Positions 25,093-32,552 of a DNA stretch of 48,690 nt are shown one piece after another (the first letter of the stretch is position 1; each line of letters begins with the position of its first letter). Location of the stretch: NCBI GenBank assembly GCA_900545135.1, contig UQXL01000019.1:1-48690 (forward strand), read 5' to 3'. The notes below the pieces were generated by a model, which did no database searches, had not been told where the DNA came from, and saw only the letters and a list, made by a program, of their open reading frames with translations. A program made the position numbers and the translations under genes. The stretch is from an uncultured Eubacteriales bacterium (lineage in GTDB: Bacteria > Bacillota > Clostridia > Peptostreptococcales > Anaerovoracaceae).

Positions 25093-26347
25093 GAGCAACT
25101 ACAAAATACTAATAGTAGATGACGAGCCTGAATACCGCAAGGCTCTTTCGATAATACTGGAGGATATAGGATATACGGCGGTCATGTGCTCTAACGGGTT
25201 GGAGGCCATGGAATATCTGTCAAAAAGCAGGGCGGATTTGGTAATCACGGATTTAAAAATGCCTGTGATGTCCGGCATAGATTTAATAAAGAAAATAAGA
25301 GAACAGGGTATAGATACTGAAATCCTTGTAATAACAGCTTACGGGAGCATAGAAAGCGCGGTAGACGCCATAAAACTGGGGGCTTTCGATTACTTCGTCA
25401 AAAGCGGAAGCCCGGAGGAGCTTATCGTAAAGGTGGACAGGATCGCAGAGCTTAGCCGGTTCAAGAATAAGGCCTATATTTCTGCAAAGAGACCAAGCGG
25501 CGGAGACGTATTTTTGGAATCGGAAAACCGAGACTTTCAAAATATCATAGATATGTGCGACAGAATAGCTGATACGGATATAAATATTTTGATTTTGGGA
25601 GAATCAGGAGTCGGCAAGGAGGTCATAGCCAATTATATCCACAGAATGAGCGGCAGAGCAGGCGAGCCTTTCGTACCTATAAACTGCCAGGTTTTCCCTG
25701 AGGGAGTGATGGAATCCGAATTGTTCGGCCATGAAAAGGGTGCGTTCACGGGAGCTCTTGAAACGAGAATAGGGAAGTTTGAAGAAGCAAACCATGGAAC
25801 ACTGTTCCTCGATGAAATCGGGGATATGCCGCTGTCGGCCCAGGGAAAGCTGTTAAGAGCTCTTGAAACGAAGAGTATAGAGCATATAGGAAGCAACAAG
25901 AGAATATCTCTAGATATAAGATTTATCTTCGCGACCAACAAAAATCTGGAAAAAGAAATAGAAAATGGCACGTTCAGAGAGGACCTCTTTTACAGGATAA
26001 ACGCACTGACTTTTACTATTCCCTCTCTCAGAGAGAGGAGAGAAGACCTGCCTGCGCTTATCGACTTTTTCGTAAGAAAAACAGAAAGAGATCAGAAGAA
26101 AAAACACGTAATCATAGAGGAGAAAGTCATAGAGCGGCTGCTTGCCTATGATTATCCCGGAAATATAAGAGAACTTAAAAACATAGTTGAGAGAATGCTG
26201 GCCTTAAGCAGAGACGGCAAAGTCACCGCAGCTGAGCTTCCTGACCTGCAATTTGCGCGTGGGGGGGGGACGCCATATGCGGCGTTTCAGGAGAAGAATC
26301 CTCTACGCTTAGAGACGCCAGAAGCAGGTTCGAGGCTGATTACATAG
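25085..26347 (+). CDS. NtrC-family sigma-54 response regulator, C-terminus lost by frameshift in a G9 tract
   Basis: Partner of the upstream kinase. Receiver domain (1-120) with acidic pocket D12/D13, phosphoacceptor D56 in VITDLKMP and ITAYGS. AAA+ sigma-54 domain (about 140-375): Walker A GESGVGKE, the sigma-54 contact loop GAFTGA, Walker B LFLDEIGD and an arginine-finger region SLRERREDLPAL. In the sequence as given the frame runs through nine Gs (26261-26269) and stops at 26347 after 420 residues, with a tail TPYAAFQEKNPLRLETPEAG unlike the family. One added G, or two removed, continues into a normal Fis-type helix-turn-helix and gives 461 residues. As written the protein should bind sigma-54 but not DNA. 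Confidence 0.88.
   Translation: MDKSNYKILIVDDEPEYRKALSIILEDIGYTAVMCSNGLEAMEYLSKSRADLVITDLKMPVMSGIDLIKKIREQGIDTEILVITAYGSIESAVDAIKLGAFDYFVKSGSPEELIVKVDRIAELSRFKNKAYISAKRPSGGDVFLESENRDFQNIIDMCDRIADTDINILILGESGVGKEVIANYIHRMSGRAGEPFVPINCQVFPEGVMESELFGHEKGAFTGALETRIGKFEEANHGTLFLDEIGDMPLSAQGKLLRALETKSIEHIGSNKRISLDIRFIFATNKNLEKEIENGTFREDLFYRINALTFTIPSLRERREDLPALIDFFVRKTERDQKKKHVIIEEKVIERLLAYDYPGNIRELKNIVERMLALSRDGKVTAAELPDLQFARGGGTPYAAFQEKNPLRLETPEAGSRLIT
26261..26269 (+). repeat. G9 homopolymer at the frameshift in the response regulator
   Basis: Nine consecutive Gs in the linker between the AAA+ and helix-turn-helix domains. G10 or G7 restores the long frame; G9 and G8 do not. I noticed no other G run this long in the window. 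Confidence 0.95.
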
Positions 26348-26469
26348 AAAGTATTTTAAAAAAGAACGGCTATAACGTGGAGCAGTGCGCCAGTGAGCTG
26401 GGAATCACGGCGCGGCAGCTGTGGAATAAGATAAGCCGCTATAATATACAAAGACATAAAAAACAATGA
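26269..26469 (+). pseudogene. Out-of-frame helix-turn-helix remainder of the response regulator
   Basis: The frame offset by +2 reads without a stop from the G tract to TGA at 26467-26469. It encodes DAICGVSGEESSTLRDARSR then EADYIESILKKNGYNVEQCA and ELGITARQLWNKISRYNIQR, a Fis-type domain as found at the end of NtrC proteins. The preserved, ungapped frame after the G run argues that it is still under selection or was broken very recently. Confidence 0.85.
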
Positions 26470-26503
26470 AATTTATTTCACAGATGTATGATATAAATTT
26501 CAT
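26466..26503 (+). promoter_or_regulatory. Candidate enhancer (UAS): perfect 11-bp inverted repeat
   Basis: ATGAAATTTAT (26466-26476) and ATAAATTTCAT (26493-26503) are perfect inverted arms 16 bp apart, starting at the stop of the restored regulator frame and ending about 110 bp upstream of the sigma-54 promoter. Location and symmetry suit an NtrC-type binding site. Binding by this regulator is inferred. Confidence 0.6.
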
Positions 26504-26527
26504 AAAATTGCAGGAAAAGCAAAAAAG

Positions 26528-26564
26528 GAATCAGGCCTTTATTAGGTCTTGATTCTTTTTTTTT
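26528..26564 (+). terminator. Terminator after the two-component genes
   Basis: GAATCA (26528-26533) with TGATTC (26550-26555) plus partial inner pairing, followed by nine Ts. It separates the regulator transcript from the sigma-54 promoter. Confidence 0.8.
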
Positions 26565-26612
26565 ATTGCAAATCAAGGCGAATGACAGAGTGCTAAAGTC
26601 ATGTTAAAAAAA

Positions 26613-26628
26613 TGGCATAGCAATTGCA
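26613..26628 (+). promoter_or_regulatory. Sigma-54 (-24/-12) promoter of the TRAP transporter genes
   Basis: TGGCATAGCAATTGCA matches the TGGCAYR-N4-TTGCW consensus with the invariant GG and GC exactly ten bases apart. It lies 80 bp before dctP and after a terminator, so the TRAP genes should depend on sigma-54 and an activator; the adjacent NtrC-type regulator is the obvious one. Confidence 0.85.
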
Positions 26629-26707
26629 TAATTGAAAAGCAAAGCCTTTCATGTTCGATATGGTCACACCTCAGAAATCGGACAAATTCATACAAGGAGG
26701 AGTAATT

Positions 26708-27727
26708 ATGAAGAAATTTATCACTGTTCTACTGATACTTGTAATGTGCTTAACCATGTTTGCAAGTTGTGGAAAAGAAGAAACAAGCGGCGAGATAGAA
26801 TATCCGATAGAGATCAAAATCGCCCACACAGATTCTTCTTCAAGATCCACCCACGTTTGGGCTGAATGGCTGGGAGAATATTTGGAGGAAAAGGCTCCCG
26901 GACATTTCAAGGTCGAGGTATTTTCCGACGGACAGCTGGGAGACACTCCTGATGCTATAGCAGGCTTGGGACTTGGAACTACAACTATAGTATTCGACCT
27001 GTCTTCCGTATTCACTCAGGTTGCCGGTGAGGAATCATCATGTATAGATCTGCCTTACCTGTATCCTACTTATGACGCTTGGGTAGAGGGCATGTTTGAA
27101 AACGGCGGTCTTGAGCTGTTCAACGAATACATCAAGGACGCTGACTTCTACTGCATCGACCTGTACTACAATGGAATGAGACAATTGATCTCAAGAGATA
27201 AGATTTATCATAACACCGATGACCTCAGCGGTCAGAAGATAAGAATCGCTCAGAACGATCTGGATATTGAGACCTGGAAAGCCATGGGCGCAAATCCTAC
27301 TCCGATGGCCTGGGGCGAAGTAGTTACTTCACTGTCACAGGGACAGATCAACGCGCTTGACCATGCTTTAGGAGTATTCAACGATTTCAATCTTCATGAG
27401 ATCGCGCCCTATGTAACGCTTACCAATCACGCTTCTTCACCGTTCCCTATAATCTGTTCGCTGAAGTGGATAGAATCTCTTCCAGAGGAAGACAGAGCGA
27501 TACTTGAAGAGGGAGTTCACCAGATGGCGGCTTCTCAGAGAGAAGAAGAAAAGGCTAAAGAGGCCGAATATATCGAAAGATTTAAAAATGAAGGAGCCGA
27601 AGTTTACGAGCTTACAGCAGAAGAATCCGCTGCTCTCCAAGAAGCGTGCGAACAGGTTTATGTCTGGATTCTCGATTTTGTTGGAGACGAAGTGGTGTGC
27701 ATTTGGCGTGCGACAGTACCTCAATGA
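26708..27727 (+). CDS. dctP: TRAP transporter solute-binding lipoprotein (DctP family)
   Basis: Extracytoplasmic receptor that delivers a carboxylate-type solute to the DctQM membrane pair. The ATG at 26708 follows AAGGAGGAG. 339 residues: lipoprotein signal MKKFITVLLILVMCLTMFAS with the acylated cysteine in FASCGK, then the DctP fold: IKIAHTDSSSRSTHVWAEW, VFSDGQLGDTPDAIAGLGLG, LPYLYPTYDAW, YYNGMRQLIS, GQKIRIAQND (carrying the conserved ligand-binding arginine), NPTPMAWGEVVTSLSQGQIN. Substrate unknown; family substrates are mostly C4-dicarboxylates, keto acids and sugar acids. A strong hairpin between dctP and dctQ probably raises dctP mRNA over dctQM. Confidence 0.95.
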   Translation: MKKFITVLLILVMCLTMFASCGKEETSGEIEYPIEIKIAHTDSSSRSTHVWAEWLGEYLEEKAPGHFKVEVFSDGQLGDTPDAIAGLGLGTTTIVFDLSSVFTQVAGEESSCIDLPYLYPTYDAWVEGMFENGGLELFNEYIKDADFYCIDLYYNGMRQLISRDKIYHNTDDLSGQKIRIAQNDLDIETWKAMGANPTPMAWGEVVTSLSQGQINALDHALGVFNDFNLHEIAPYVTLTNHASSPFPIICSLKWIESLPEEDRAILEEGVHQMAASQREEEKAKEAEYIERFKNEGAEVYELTAEESAALQEACEQVYVWILDFVGDEVVCIWRATVPQ

Positions 27728-27742
27728 TTGAATAGTTAGATA

Positions 27743-27772
27743 TGAGGGCAATTCCATTGCCCTCAATTTTTT
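27743..27772 (+). terminator. Intra-operon terminator/attenuator between dctP and dctQ
   Basis: A perfect 10-bp stem TGAGGGCAAT-TCC-ATTGCCCTCA followed by ATTTTTT, 15 bp after dctP. No promoter is seen between it and dctQ (34 bp), so read-through must supply dctQM; the binding protein would be made in excess. Confidence 0.85.
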
Positions 27773-27806
27773 AGATACCGCGAAAATTTATAAGAAGGAG
27801 GCATAG

Positions 27807-28382
27807 ATGGAAACGAAAAAAACGAAATTTTTCAGAATCATCGACAAAGCAGAAGATGTTTGTCTCGTAATAATGTTCGCCGTTATGGTAGCCGCTATAT
27901 TCCTTCAGGTAGTAATGAGGTTTATATTTAACAATTCCCTGCCATGGTCGGAAGAACTGGGGAAATTCATGTTCGTATGGATTTCATGGCTTGGAATTAG
28001 TATAGGCCAGAGAAGAAACGAACATATAAAAATTACGCTTTTGATAGACAGATTTTCTGAAAAATGGCAGAAAATATTGGAGCTCATCGCAAATGTACTG
28101 TTATTTATGATTTTGGCAGTTACGCTATATTATGCTGTTGAGCTGGTAGGCTTCCAGTCTCGCGTTAGCTATGCGGGAATTAAGATAAGCACCTCATGGG
28201 GTTATCTGTCCCTTGTTTTGGGATGCAGCTTTATGGCGCTGCGGCTTATAGGAGGCTCGGTTAGAAATATAAAAGCGCTGAGAAACGGAGACTTGGGAGA
28301 AAGCTCTGCCGGAGCTGACGGACCAGAAAGCTCTGGCCGTTCTGACGGCGCCGGCGGTTCAAAAGAGAGGAGGGAAGACTGA
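27807..28382 (+). CDS. dctQ: TRAP transporter small membrane subunit (DctQ family)
   Basis: Four-helix protein that pairs with DctM. 191 residues with helices at about 18-38, 53-72 (LGKFMFVWISWLGISIGQRR, the family's conserved WxSWLG-like segment), 92-112 and 130-150. EELGKFMFVW and NEHIKITLL are typical. After residue about 160 a polar tail (GDLGESSAGADGPESSGRSD and on) has no counterpart in the usual family length and resembles the low-complexity additions seen elsewhere in this window. The AAGGAGG ribosome site precedes ATG. Overlaps dctM by one base. Confidence 0.92.
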   Translation: METKKTKFFRIIDKAEDVCLVIMFAVMVAAIFLQVVMRFIFNNSLPWSEELGKFMFVWISWLGISIGQRRNEHIKITLLIDRFSEKWQKILELIANVLLFMILAVTLYYAVELVGFQSRVSYAGIKISTSWGYLSLVLGCSFMALRLIGGSVRNIKALRNGDLGESSAGADGPESSGRSDGAGGSKERRED

Positions 28383-29692
28383 TGGCTGTAGCTGTATTAT
28401 TTATAAGCTTAATCGTACTTTTGGCTATAGGAGTGCCTGTAGGGTTTTCAATCGGCGGGGCGACCATGCTGTCAATGTTCCTTTGCTCTGATCTGAATAT
28501 GGTGACAAACGCCCAGTATTGTTACAGCGGAATATTCTCGTTTACCGTTATGGCTATTCCTTTCTTCATGCTGGCGGGCACAATAATGTCCACCGGAGGT
28601 ATAGCCAAGCGTATCGTAAATTTTGCTGCCGCGCTGATAGACTTCGTCAACGGAGCCATCGGCTGCGTAAGCATTATAGCCTGCATGTTTTTCGGAGCCC
28701 TTTCAGGTTCCGGAATGGCCACCGCGTCGGCTATAGGAAGCATGATGATCCCGGAAATGAAACAGAAAGGCTACGACCCGGCCTATGCCGCTACCATAGT
28801 CTGCTTCGGAGGAATTGTAGGTCCGATAATACCTCCGAGCCTTTCATTCGTGCTTTACGGTTCGTCTACCAACGTATCCATACCTGATCTGTTCCTGGCA
28901 GGCGTTCTGCCTGGAATATTGATAGGCGTAATATTTGTTGTAACCAATATCATCATGTGCTCGATGAACGGCACTGATTTAAGGAAAAACAGCAATACGG
29001 TAGTTGAAAAGGTTCCTATGGGCGTTTCGATGAAGAAAAGGCTGAAAAATATAGTCAAGGCTACCGTCGACGGATTTTGGGCCTTGCTGTCTCCGGTAAT
29101 AATTCTGGGAGGCATATATTCAGGAATCTTTACCCCTACTGAAGCAGCCTGCGTATCCGTTATATATTCTATAATAGTGAGCATATTTATCTATAAAGAT
29201 ATGGACTTAAAGGGACTTTATAATACGTTCCTGGAAACATCTGTTTTGAACGGAATAACCTCTTTCCTGCTCGGATACTCTACTGTATTTTCAACATTTA
29301 TGACTTTTGAGAGAGTTCCGCAGGCAATCACAGACTTCCTGACGGGAGTGTCGGACAATCCATATGTAGTATTGCTTATCATAAATATAATACTGCTGAT
29401 CACAGGATGCTTCCTGGATACTGTTCCGGCCATAATAGTAATGGCTCCGATGCTGCTGCCTACAGTGGAGGCGATGAATCTTGACCCGGTGCATTTCGGA
29501 GTTATAATGGCAGTCAATCTGGCGCTCGGTTTGTGCTCGCCGCCTTACGGATGCAATCTGTTTGTGGGAGCTGCAGTAGCCAAGATAAAGATGGAATCTA
29601 TGCTTAAATATATAGTTCCGTACTTTATAGTAGGAGTCGCAGCACTGCTTCTGATAACTTACATACCTCAGATTTCGCTGGTTTTCCTATAA
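28382..29692 (+). CDS. dctM: TRAP transporter large permease subunit (DctM family)
   Basis: Sodium-driven 12-helix-type permease that moves solute received from DctP. 436 residues, the normal length. Signatures: LLAIGVPVGFSIGGATML, YSGIFSFTVMAIPFFMLAGTIM, FFGALSGSGMATASAIGSMMIPEM, GGIVGPIIPPSLSFVLYG, and CFLDTVPAIIVMAPMLLPT near the C-terminus. Complete. It ends the sigma-54-driven dctP-dctQ-dctM unit; hairpins follow and face the converging proC gene. Confidence 0.96.
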   Translation: MAVAVLFISLIVLLAIGVPVGFSIGGATMLSMFLCSDLNMVTNAQYCYSGIFSFTVMAIPFFMLAGTIMSTGGIAKRIVNFAAALIDFVNGAIGCVSIIACMFFGALSGSGMATASAIGSMMIPEMKQKGYDPAYAATIVCFGGIVGPIIPPSLSFVLYGSSTNVSIPDLFLAGVLPGILIGVIFVVTNIIMCSMNGTDLRKNSNTVVEKVPMGVSMKKRLKNIVKATVDGFWALLSPVIILGGIYSGIFTPTEAACVSVIYSIIVSIFIYKDMDLKGLYNTFLETSVLNGITSFLLGYSTVFSTFMTFERVPQAITDFLTGVSDNPYVVLLIINIILLITGCFLDTVPAIIVMAPMLLPTVEAMNLDPVHFGVIMAVNLALGLCSPPYGCNLFVGAAVAKIKMESMLKYIVPYFIVGVAALLLITYIPQISLVFL

Positions 29693-29715
29693 AGGTCAGA
29701 ATCGGTCAATAAAAA

Positions 29716-29776
29716 GGCAGCCTAAGCTGCCATCAGGGCGCCGTCCTGTCGTCAATACTGACGTTTTGGGCGGCGC
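29716..29776. terminator. Two hairpins between converging dctM and proC
   Basis: GGCAGC-CTAA-GCTGCC (29716-29731) and a longer stem with GCGCCG (29738-29743) and CGGCGC (29771-29776). T-runs are weak, so the exact termination point is uncertain. Confidence 0.6.
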
Positions 29777-29803
29777 ACTTTAGTTTATATGAAGGACTGA
29801 AAA

Positions 29804-30613
29804 TTAAGCCTTGCCGTTCACCTTATTCTGAATTTGGTCGACGGCGTCGATTACGGCAAATCTGAAACCGTTCTTCTCCAAAGCAGAAACACCGACTATG
29901 GTAGTTCCTGCCGGCGAGCAGACCGCATCTTTCATCTGGCCGGGATGATCGCCTGATTTGAGAGCCATCTTTCCCGTACCTGCCAGCATCTGCGCAGCGA
30001 GCTTATATGCTTGTGCTCTCGTCAGTCCGTGTTTACATCCGGCGTCTCCCAACGCTTCCATGTACATGGCTGTAAACGCAGGCCCGCAGCCGGCTATTAC
30101 TCCGGCTATTCCCATGTGCGCCCTGTCCATCCACATAAAGGTTCCGAGCTTTGACAGCAACTGTTCTGTGAAAACCTTTTCATCTTTCGTCAAAGTGTTT
30201 TCCGATTCGCAGATAAAGACTCCCTCACACACGGAAACCGGCGTGTTTGGCGCCGTGGCGAGAACGTGAGCCTCGGGAATGATCTCAGAGAGGTCGGCGC
30301 AGTATGTATTCGCAGCCAGAGAAATGACGACCTTGCCGCGGAGCAATTCTTTGAGAGGCTCCATTACGTCTTTTACCAGGTATGGCTTGACGCCGATGAA
30401 AATAACGTCGCAGCGTTCTGAAAGCTTGCAAGAGTCTTCGCATGGATTGATTCCCTCTGCTTCAGCTTTGCGGCAGAGCTTTTCATAGTCTCTGGCGCAG
30501 GCATAGATCTGCTCCGGCATGACTGCACCCGAAAGGACAAGTCCCCTGGAGACGGCTCCTGCCATATTGCCGTATCCGATAAATCCTATCTTTGCTTTGC
30601 TTATGTCCAACAT
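29804..30613 (-). CDS. proC: Pyrroline-5-carboxylate reductase
   Basis: Last step of proline synthesis: reduces 1-pyrroline-5-carboxylate with NAD(P)H. The ATG at 30613 follows AGGTG by six bases; a GTG at 30622 is less well placed. 269 residues: Rossmann start KIGFIGYGNMAGAVSRGLV, DVIFIGVKPYLVKDVM, ATAPNTPVSVCEGV, and the dimer-domain signature GDHPGQMKDAVCSPAGTTIVGVSALEKNGFR. Complete. It has its own promoter and is convergent with the TRAP genes. Confidence 0.96.
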   Translation of the reverse strand: MLDISKAKIGFIGYGNMAGAVSRGLVLSGAVMPEQIYACARDYEKLCRKAEAEGINPCEDSCKLSERCDVIFIGVKPYLVKDVMEPLKELLRGKVVISLAANTYCADLSEIIPEAHVLATAPNTPVSVCEGVFICESENTLTKDEKVFTEQLLSKLGTFMWMDRAHMGIAGVIAGCGPAFTAMYMEALGDAGCKHGLTRAQAYKLAAQMLAGTGKMALKSGDHPGQMKDAVCSPAGTTIVGVSALEKNGFRFAVIDAVDQIQNKVNGKA

Positions 30614-30750
30614 TAGATTCACCTCGTCTCTTTGGATAATAGTTTGAAAAATTATTTAGCTTGCTTCGGCCGGCGTGCTCGCTGGTCGGAATTGGCCGAA
30701 ATTGGCCGGAATAGAGATATTCTACGAGCCTTGTATTTATCGCTTGCAAT

Positions 30751-30780
30751 ATTATATTTATATTTACGTCCGATTGTCAA
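30751..30780 (-). promoter_or_regulatory. Sigma-A promoter of proC
   Basis: Perfect TTGACA (30775-30780 on this strand) and perfect TATAAT (30751-30756), 18-bp spacer, about 140 bp before the proC start. Confidence 0.8.
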
Positions 30781-30831
30781 GAGTGCTCGGGATATGTCTT
30801 TTGCCATGAAAGGCAGCTGAAACCACAGGTC

Positions 30832-30914
30832 AAGTCATTAAAAGGCTGTTACAACGCGCAAACTGGTTCATTAAAAGGTCGTCACAACGCGCAAAACAAG
30901 TCGTTAAAAAAACA
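30832..30914. repeat. 33-bp tandem repeat, about 2.5 copies, upstream of rpsU
   Basis: Units start at 30832, 30865 and 30898 with the core CATTAAAAGG...ACAACGCGCAAA; the third is truncated after GTCGTTAAAA. They lie between the divergent proC and rpsU promoters. Confidence 0.8.
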
Positions 30915-30916
30915 TC

Positions 30917-30945
30917 TTGCGCCGGGCTTCTAAAAATAGTATAAT
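30917..30945 (+). promoter_or_regulatory. Sigma-A promoter of rpsU-yqeY
   Basis: TTGCGC (30917-30922), 17-bp spacer, perfect TATAAT (30940-30945), about 70 bp before rpsU. Confidence 0.75.
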
Positions 30946-31015
30946 ATATCCGTTATCGGTTTGATAACTGTTCACGGCTTAAATATTTCATTTTAGTCAG
31001 GAGGTGAATCAGGAG

Positions 31016-31195
31016 ATGGCACAAGTAATCGTAAGAGAGAATGAAAGCTTAGAGAGCGCTCTTAAGAGATTCAAGAGATCATGCGCCAGAGACGGCGTTA
31101 TGTCAGAGCTCAGAAAAAGAGAACATTACGAAAAACCAAGCGTAAAGAGAAAGAAAAAATCTGAAGCTGCAAGAAAAAAGGCTAAGAAATATTAG
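31016..31195 (+). CDS. rpsU: 30S ribosomal protein S21
   Basis: Small basic protein of the 30S platform. 59 residues from ATG 31016 (GGAGGTG upstream): MAQVIVRENESLESALKRFK, RKREHYEKPSVKRKKKSEAA. Full family length. Heads the conserved pair rpsU-yqeY, as in Bacillus. Confidence 0.97.
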   Translation: MAQVIVRENESLESALKRFKRSCARDGVMSELRKREHYEKPSVKRKKKSEAARKKAKKY

Positions 31196-31268
31196 TAATA
31201 TATAGTCATTTAACCTGATATTCAAACGAATACAGCTTCAAAGCTTCCGAGAATAGAGGTGAGAGAAA

Positions 31269-31715
31269 GTGACAATCAAAGAAAGACTCATGGCCGATTT
31301 TAAAGAAGCCATGAAGGCTAAGGACGAAATCGCTAAAAATACCATAAGCTTTGCCAGAGCTGCCATCAAGCAGTACGAGGTAGACAACAGGGAAGAGCTT
31401 AGCGACGAGGGCATCATCGCTGTTTTATCTAAACAAGTTAAAATGAGGAAAGATGCACTTGCTGATTTTGAAAAAGCCGGAAGAACAGATTTGGTAGATT
31501 CCTACAAAGCCGAGATCGAAATTCTGAACAGATATTTACCTGAACAGCTTTCCGAAGACAAGATCATGGAAATTGTCAAAGCCACTGCCGCAGATTTGGG
31601 CATTGAAGGCGGCAGGCAGAATATGGGCAAACTGATGGGTCCCGTCATGGCCAAAGTAAAAGGTCTGGCCGACGGAAACACAGTTAAGAAAGTTGTCATG
31701 GATTTTTTAGGATAA
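31269..31715 (+). CDS. yqeY: YqeY family protein (GatB/YqeY domain)
   Basis: 148 residues, GTG start behind AGAGGTGAGAG. Begins MTIKERLMADFKEAMKAKDE; the all-helical domain includes EEELSDEGIIAVLSKQVKMR-like sequence (here EELSDEGIIAVLSKQVKMRK) and the C-terminal GGRQNMGKLMGPVMAKVKGLADGNTV, related to the tRNA-binding tail of GatB. Possibly acts on aminoacyl-tRNA, but its role is not established. Lies 73 bp after rpsU and is followed by a strong terminator. Confidence 0.94.
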   Translation: MTIKERLMADFKEAMKAKDEIAKNTISFARAAIKQYEVDNREELSDEGIIAVLSKQVKMRKDALADFEKAGRTDLVDSYKAEIEILNRYLPEQLSEDKIMEIVKATAADLGIEGGRQNMGKLMGPVMAKVKGLADGNTVKKVVMDFLG

Positions 31716-31730
31716 CTTATATGTGAAAAA

Positions 31731-31760
31731 GGCTCTCCACAACGGAGAGCCTTGTTTGTT
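31731..31760 (+). terminator. Terminator of rpsU-yqeY
   Basis: A perfect 8-bp stem GGCTCTCC-ACAAC-GGAGAGCC followed by TTGTTTGTT. Confidence 0.88.
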
Positions 31761-31823
31761 GCCATTTGCCTGGCGCTGGGAAATTAAAACCTGCGCCTGC
31801 GTGAAGAGAAAAGGAGCAGCCCC

Positions 31824-32405
31824 ATGAGTTTGAATCATTTGAATAAGAACAGCAAGGCGATGAAACTCGAGGAGGACGAAAGGGAAGAATCTTTTTGCAG
31901 AGCTGTGGCCAGGGGCAAGATCACGGTCAGCAGAGCGGTCTTCGATGCGATAAAAGAAAGCATCAGCCGAGATGATAAAAAAGAAAATTCCGGCGGGAAG
32001 AACAGCTCCGACGCTGATACCGCCGTTTCCGGGGACAAACAAGTGAGAAGCGATATACTTGAAGCCGCAGCCAACGCGGGAATAGACTCTGCGAAAGAAG
32101 CGTGGGAAACAATGCCAAACAGAAACGCCTTTCCTGTCGGCAGCTGCAAAATCGACTTTGATTTTCTGGAAGAAGCTCTCGAGATATACTGCACCTGCGC
32201 AGTAAAAACCTGCGACGAAAAAGGCGCAAAGCTGGAGGCTTTCGCAGGGGTAGGAGTTGCGCTGCTGACGATATACAACATGTGCAAAGAAATAGATAAA
32301 AACATGCAGATAGACCAGATACATCTGATCGAGCAGAGCAGCAATAAAGGCCGCGGTCAGAGAGACGTTCCTCTTAAAACTACCAAGCCGTCCAACTTAA
32401 ATTAG
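31824..32405 (+). CDS. Divergent MoaC-like protein lacking most catalytic residues
   Basis: 193 residues. The C-terminal half aligns by eye with MoaC (cyclic pyranopterin monophosphate synthase of molybdenum-cofactor synthesis): GAKLEAFAGVGVALLTIYNM then CKEIDKNMQI mirrors MoaC's [20 protein letters not shown] and CKA, and SKAMKLEEDEREESFCRAVA matches its N-terminus. By E. coli numbering K51 is R75, H77 of LCHP is N101, E112 is K136 and D128 is N152; only E114 (E138) and K131 (K155) remain. A polar insertion (about residues 48-73) splits the fold, and the SGGKSGD tail motif is absent. No other moa gene is present. Likely a MoaC-fold protein with a different or lost function. Transcribed alone, between two terminators. 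Confidence 0.6.
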   Translation: MSLNHLNKNSKAMKLEEDEREESFCRAVARGKITVSRAVFDAIKESISRDDKKENSGGKNSSDADTAVSGDKQVRSDILEAAANAGIDSAKEAWETMPNRNAFPVGSCKIDFDFLEEALEIYCTCAVKTCDEKGAKLEAFAGVGVALLTIYNMCKEIDKNMQIDQIHLIEQSSNKGRGQRDVPLKTTKPSNLN

Positions 32406-32463
32406 CTTAAATTAGCTTGAGAAGAAAATCTTTAGCATCGAAAGCGACGAACATAATAACGAT

Positions 32464-32532
32464 AAAAGCGAAGCATAAAACCCAGCTTGCTCTCTAAAAC
32501 TGAGAGACATTGAGGGTGTGCTTCGCTTTTTG
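32464..32532. terminator. Bidirectional terminator between the MoaC-like gene and hisK
   Basis: AAAAGCGAAGCA (32464-32475) pairs perfectly with TGCTTCGCTTTT (32519-32530); inner CTCTC/GAGAG. Serves the two converging genes. Confidence 0.88.
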
Positions 32533-32552
32533 CTTGCATAACTATCCATAAT

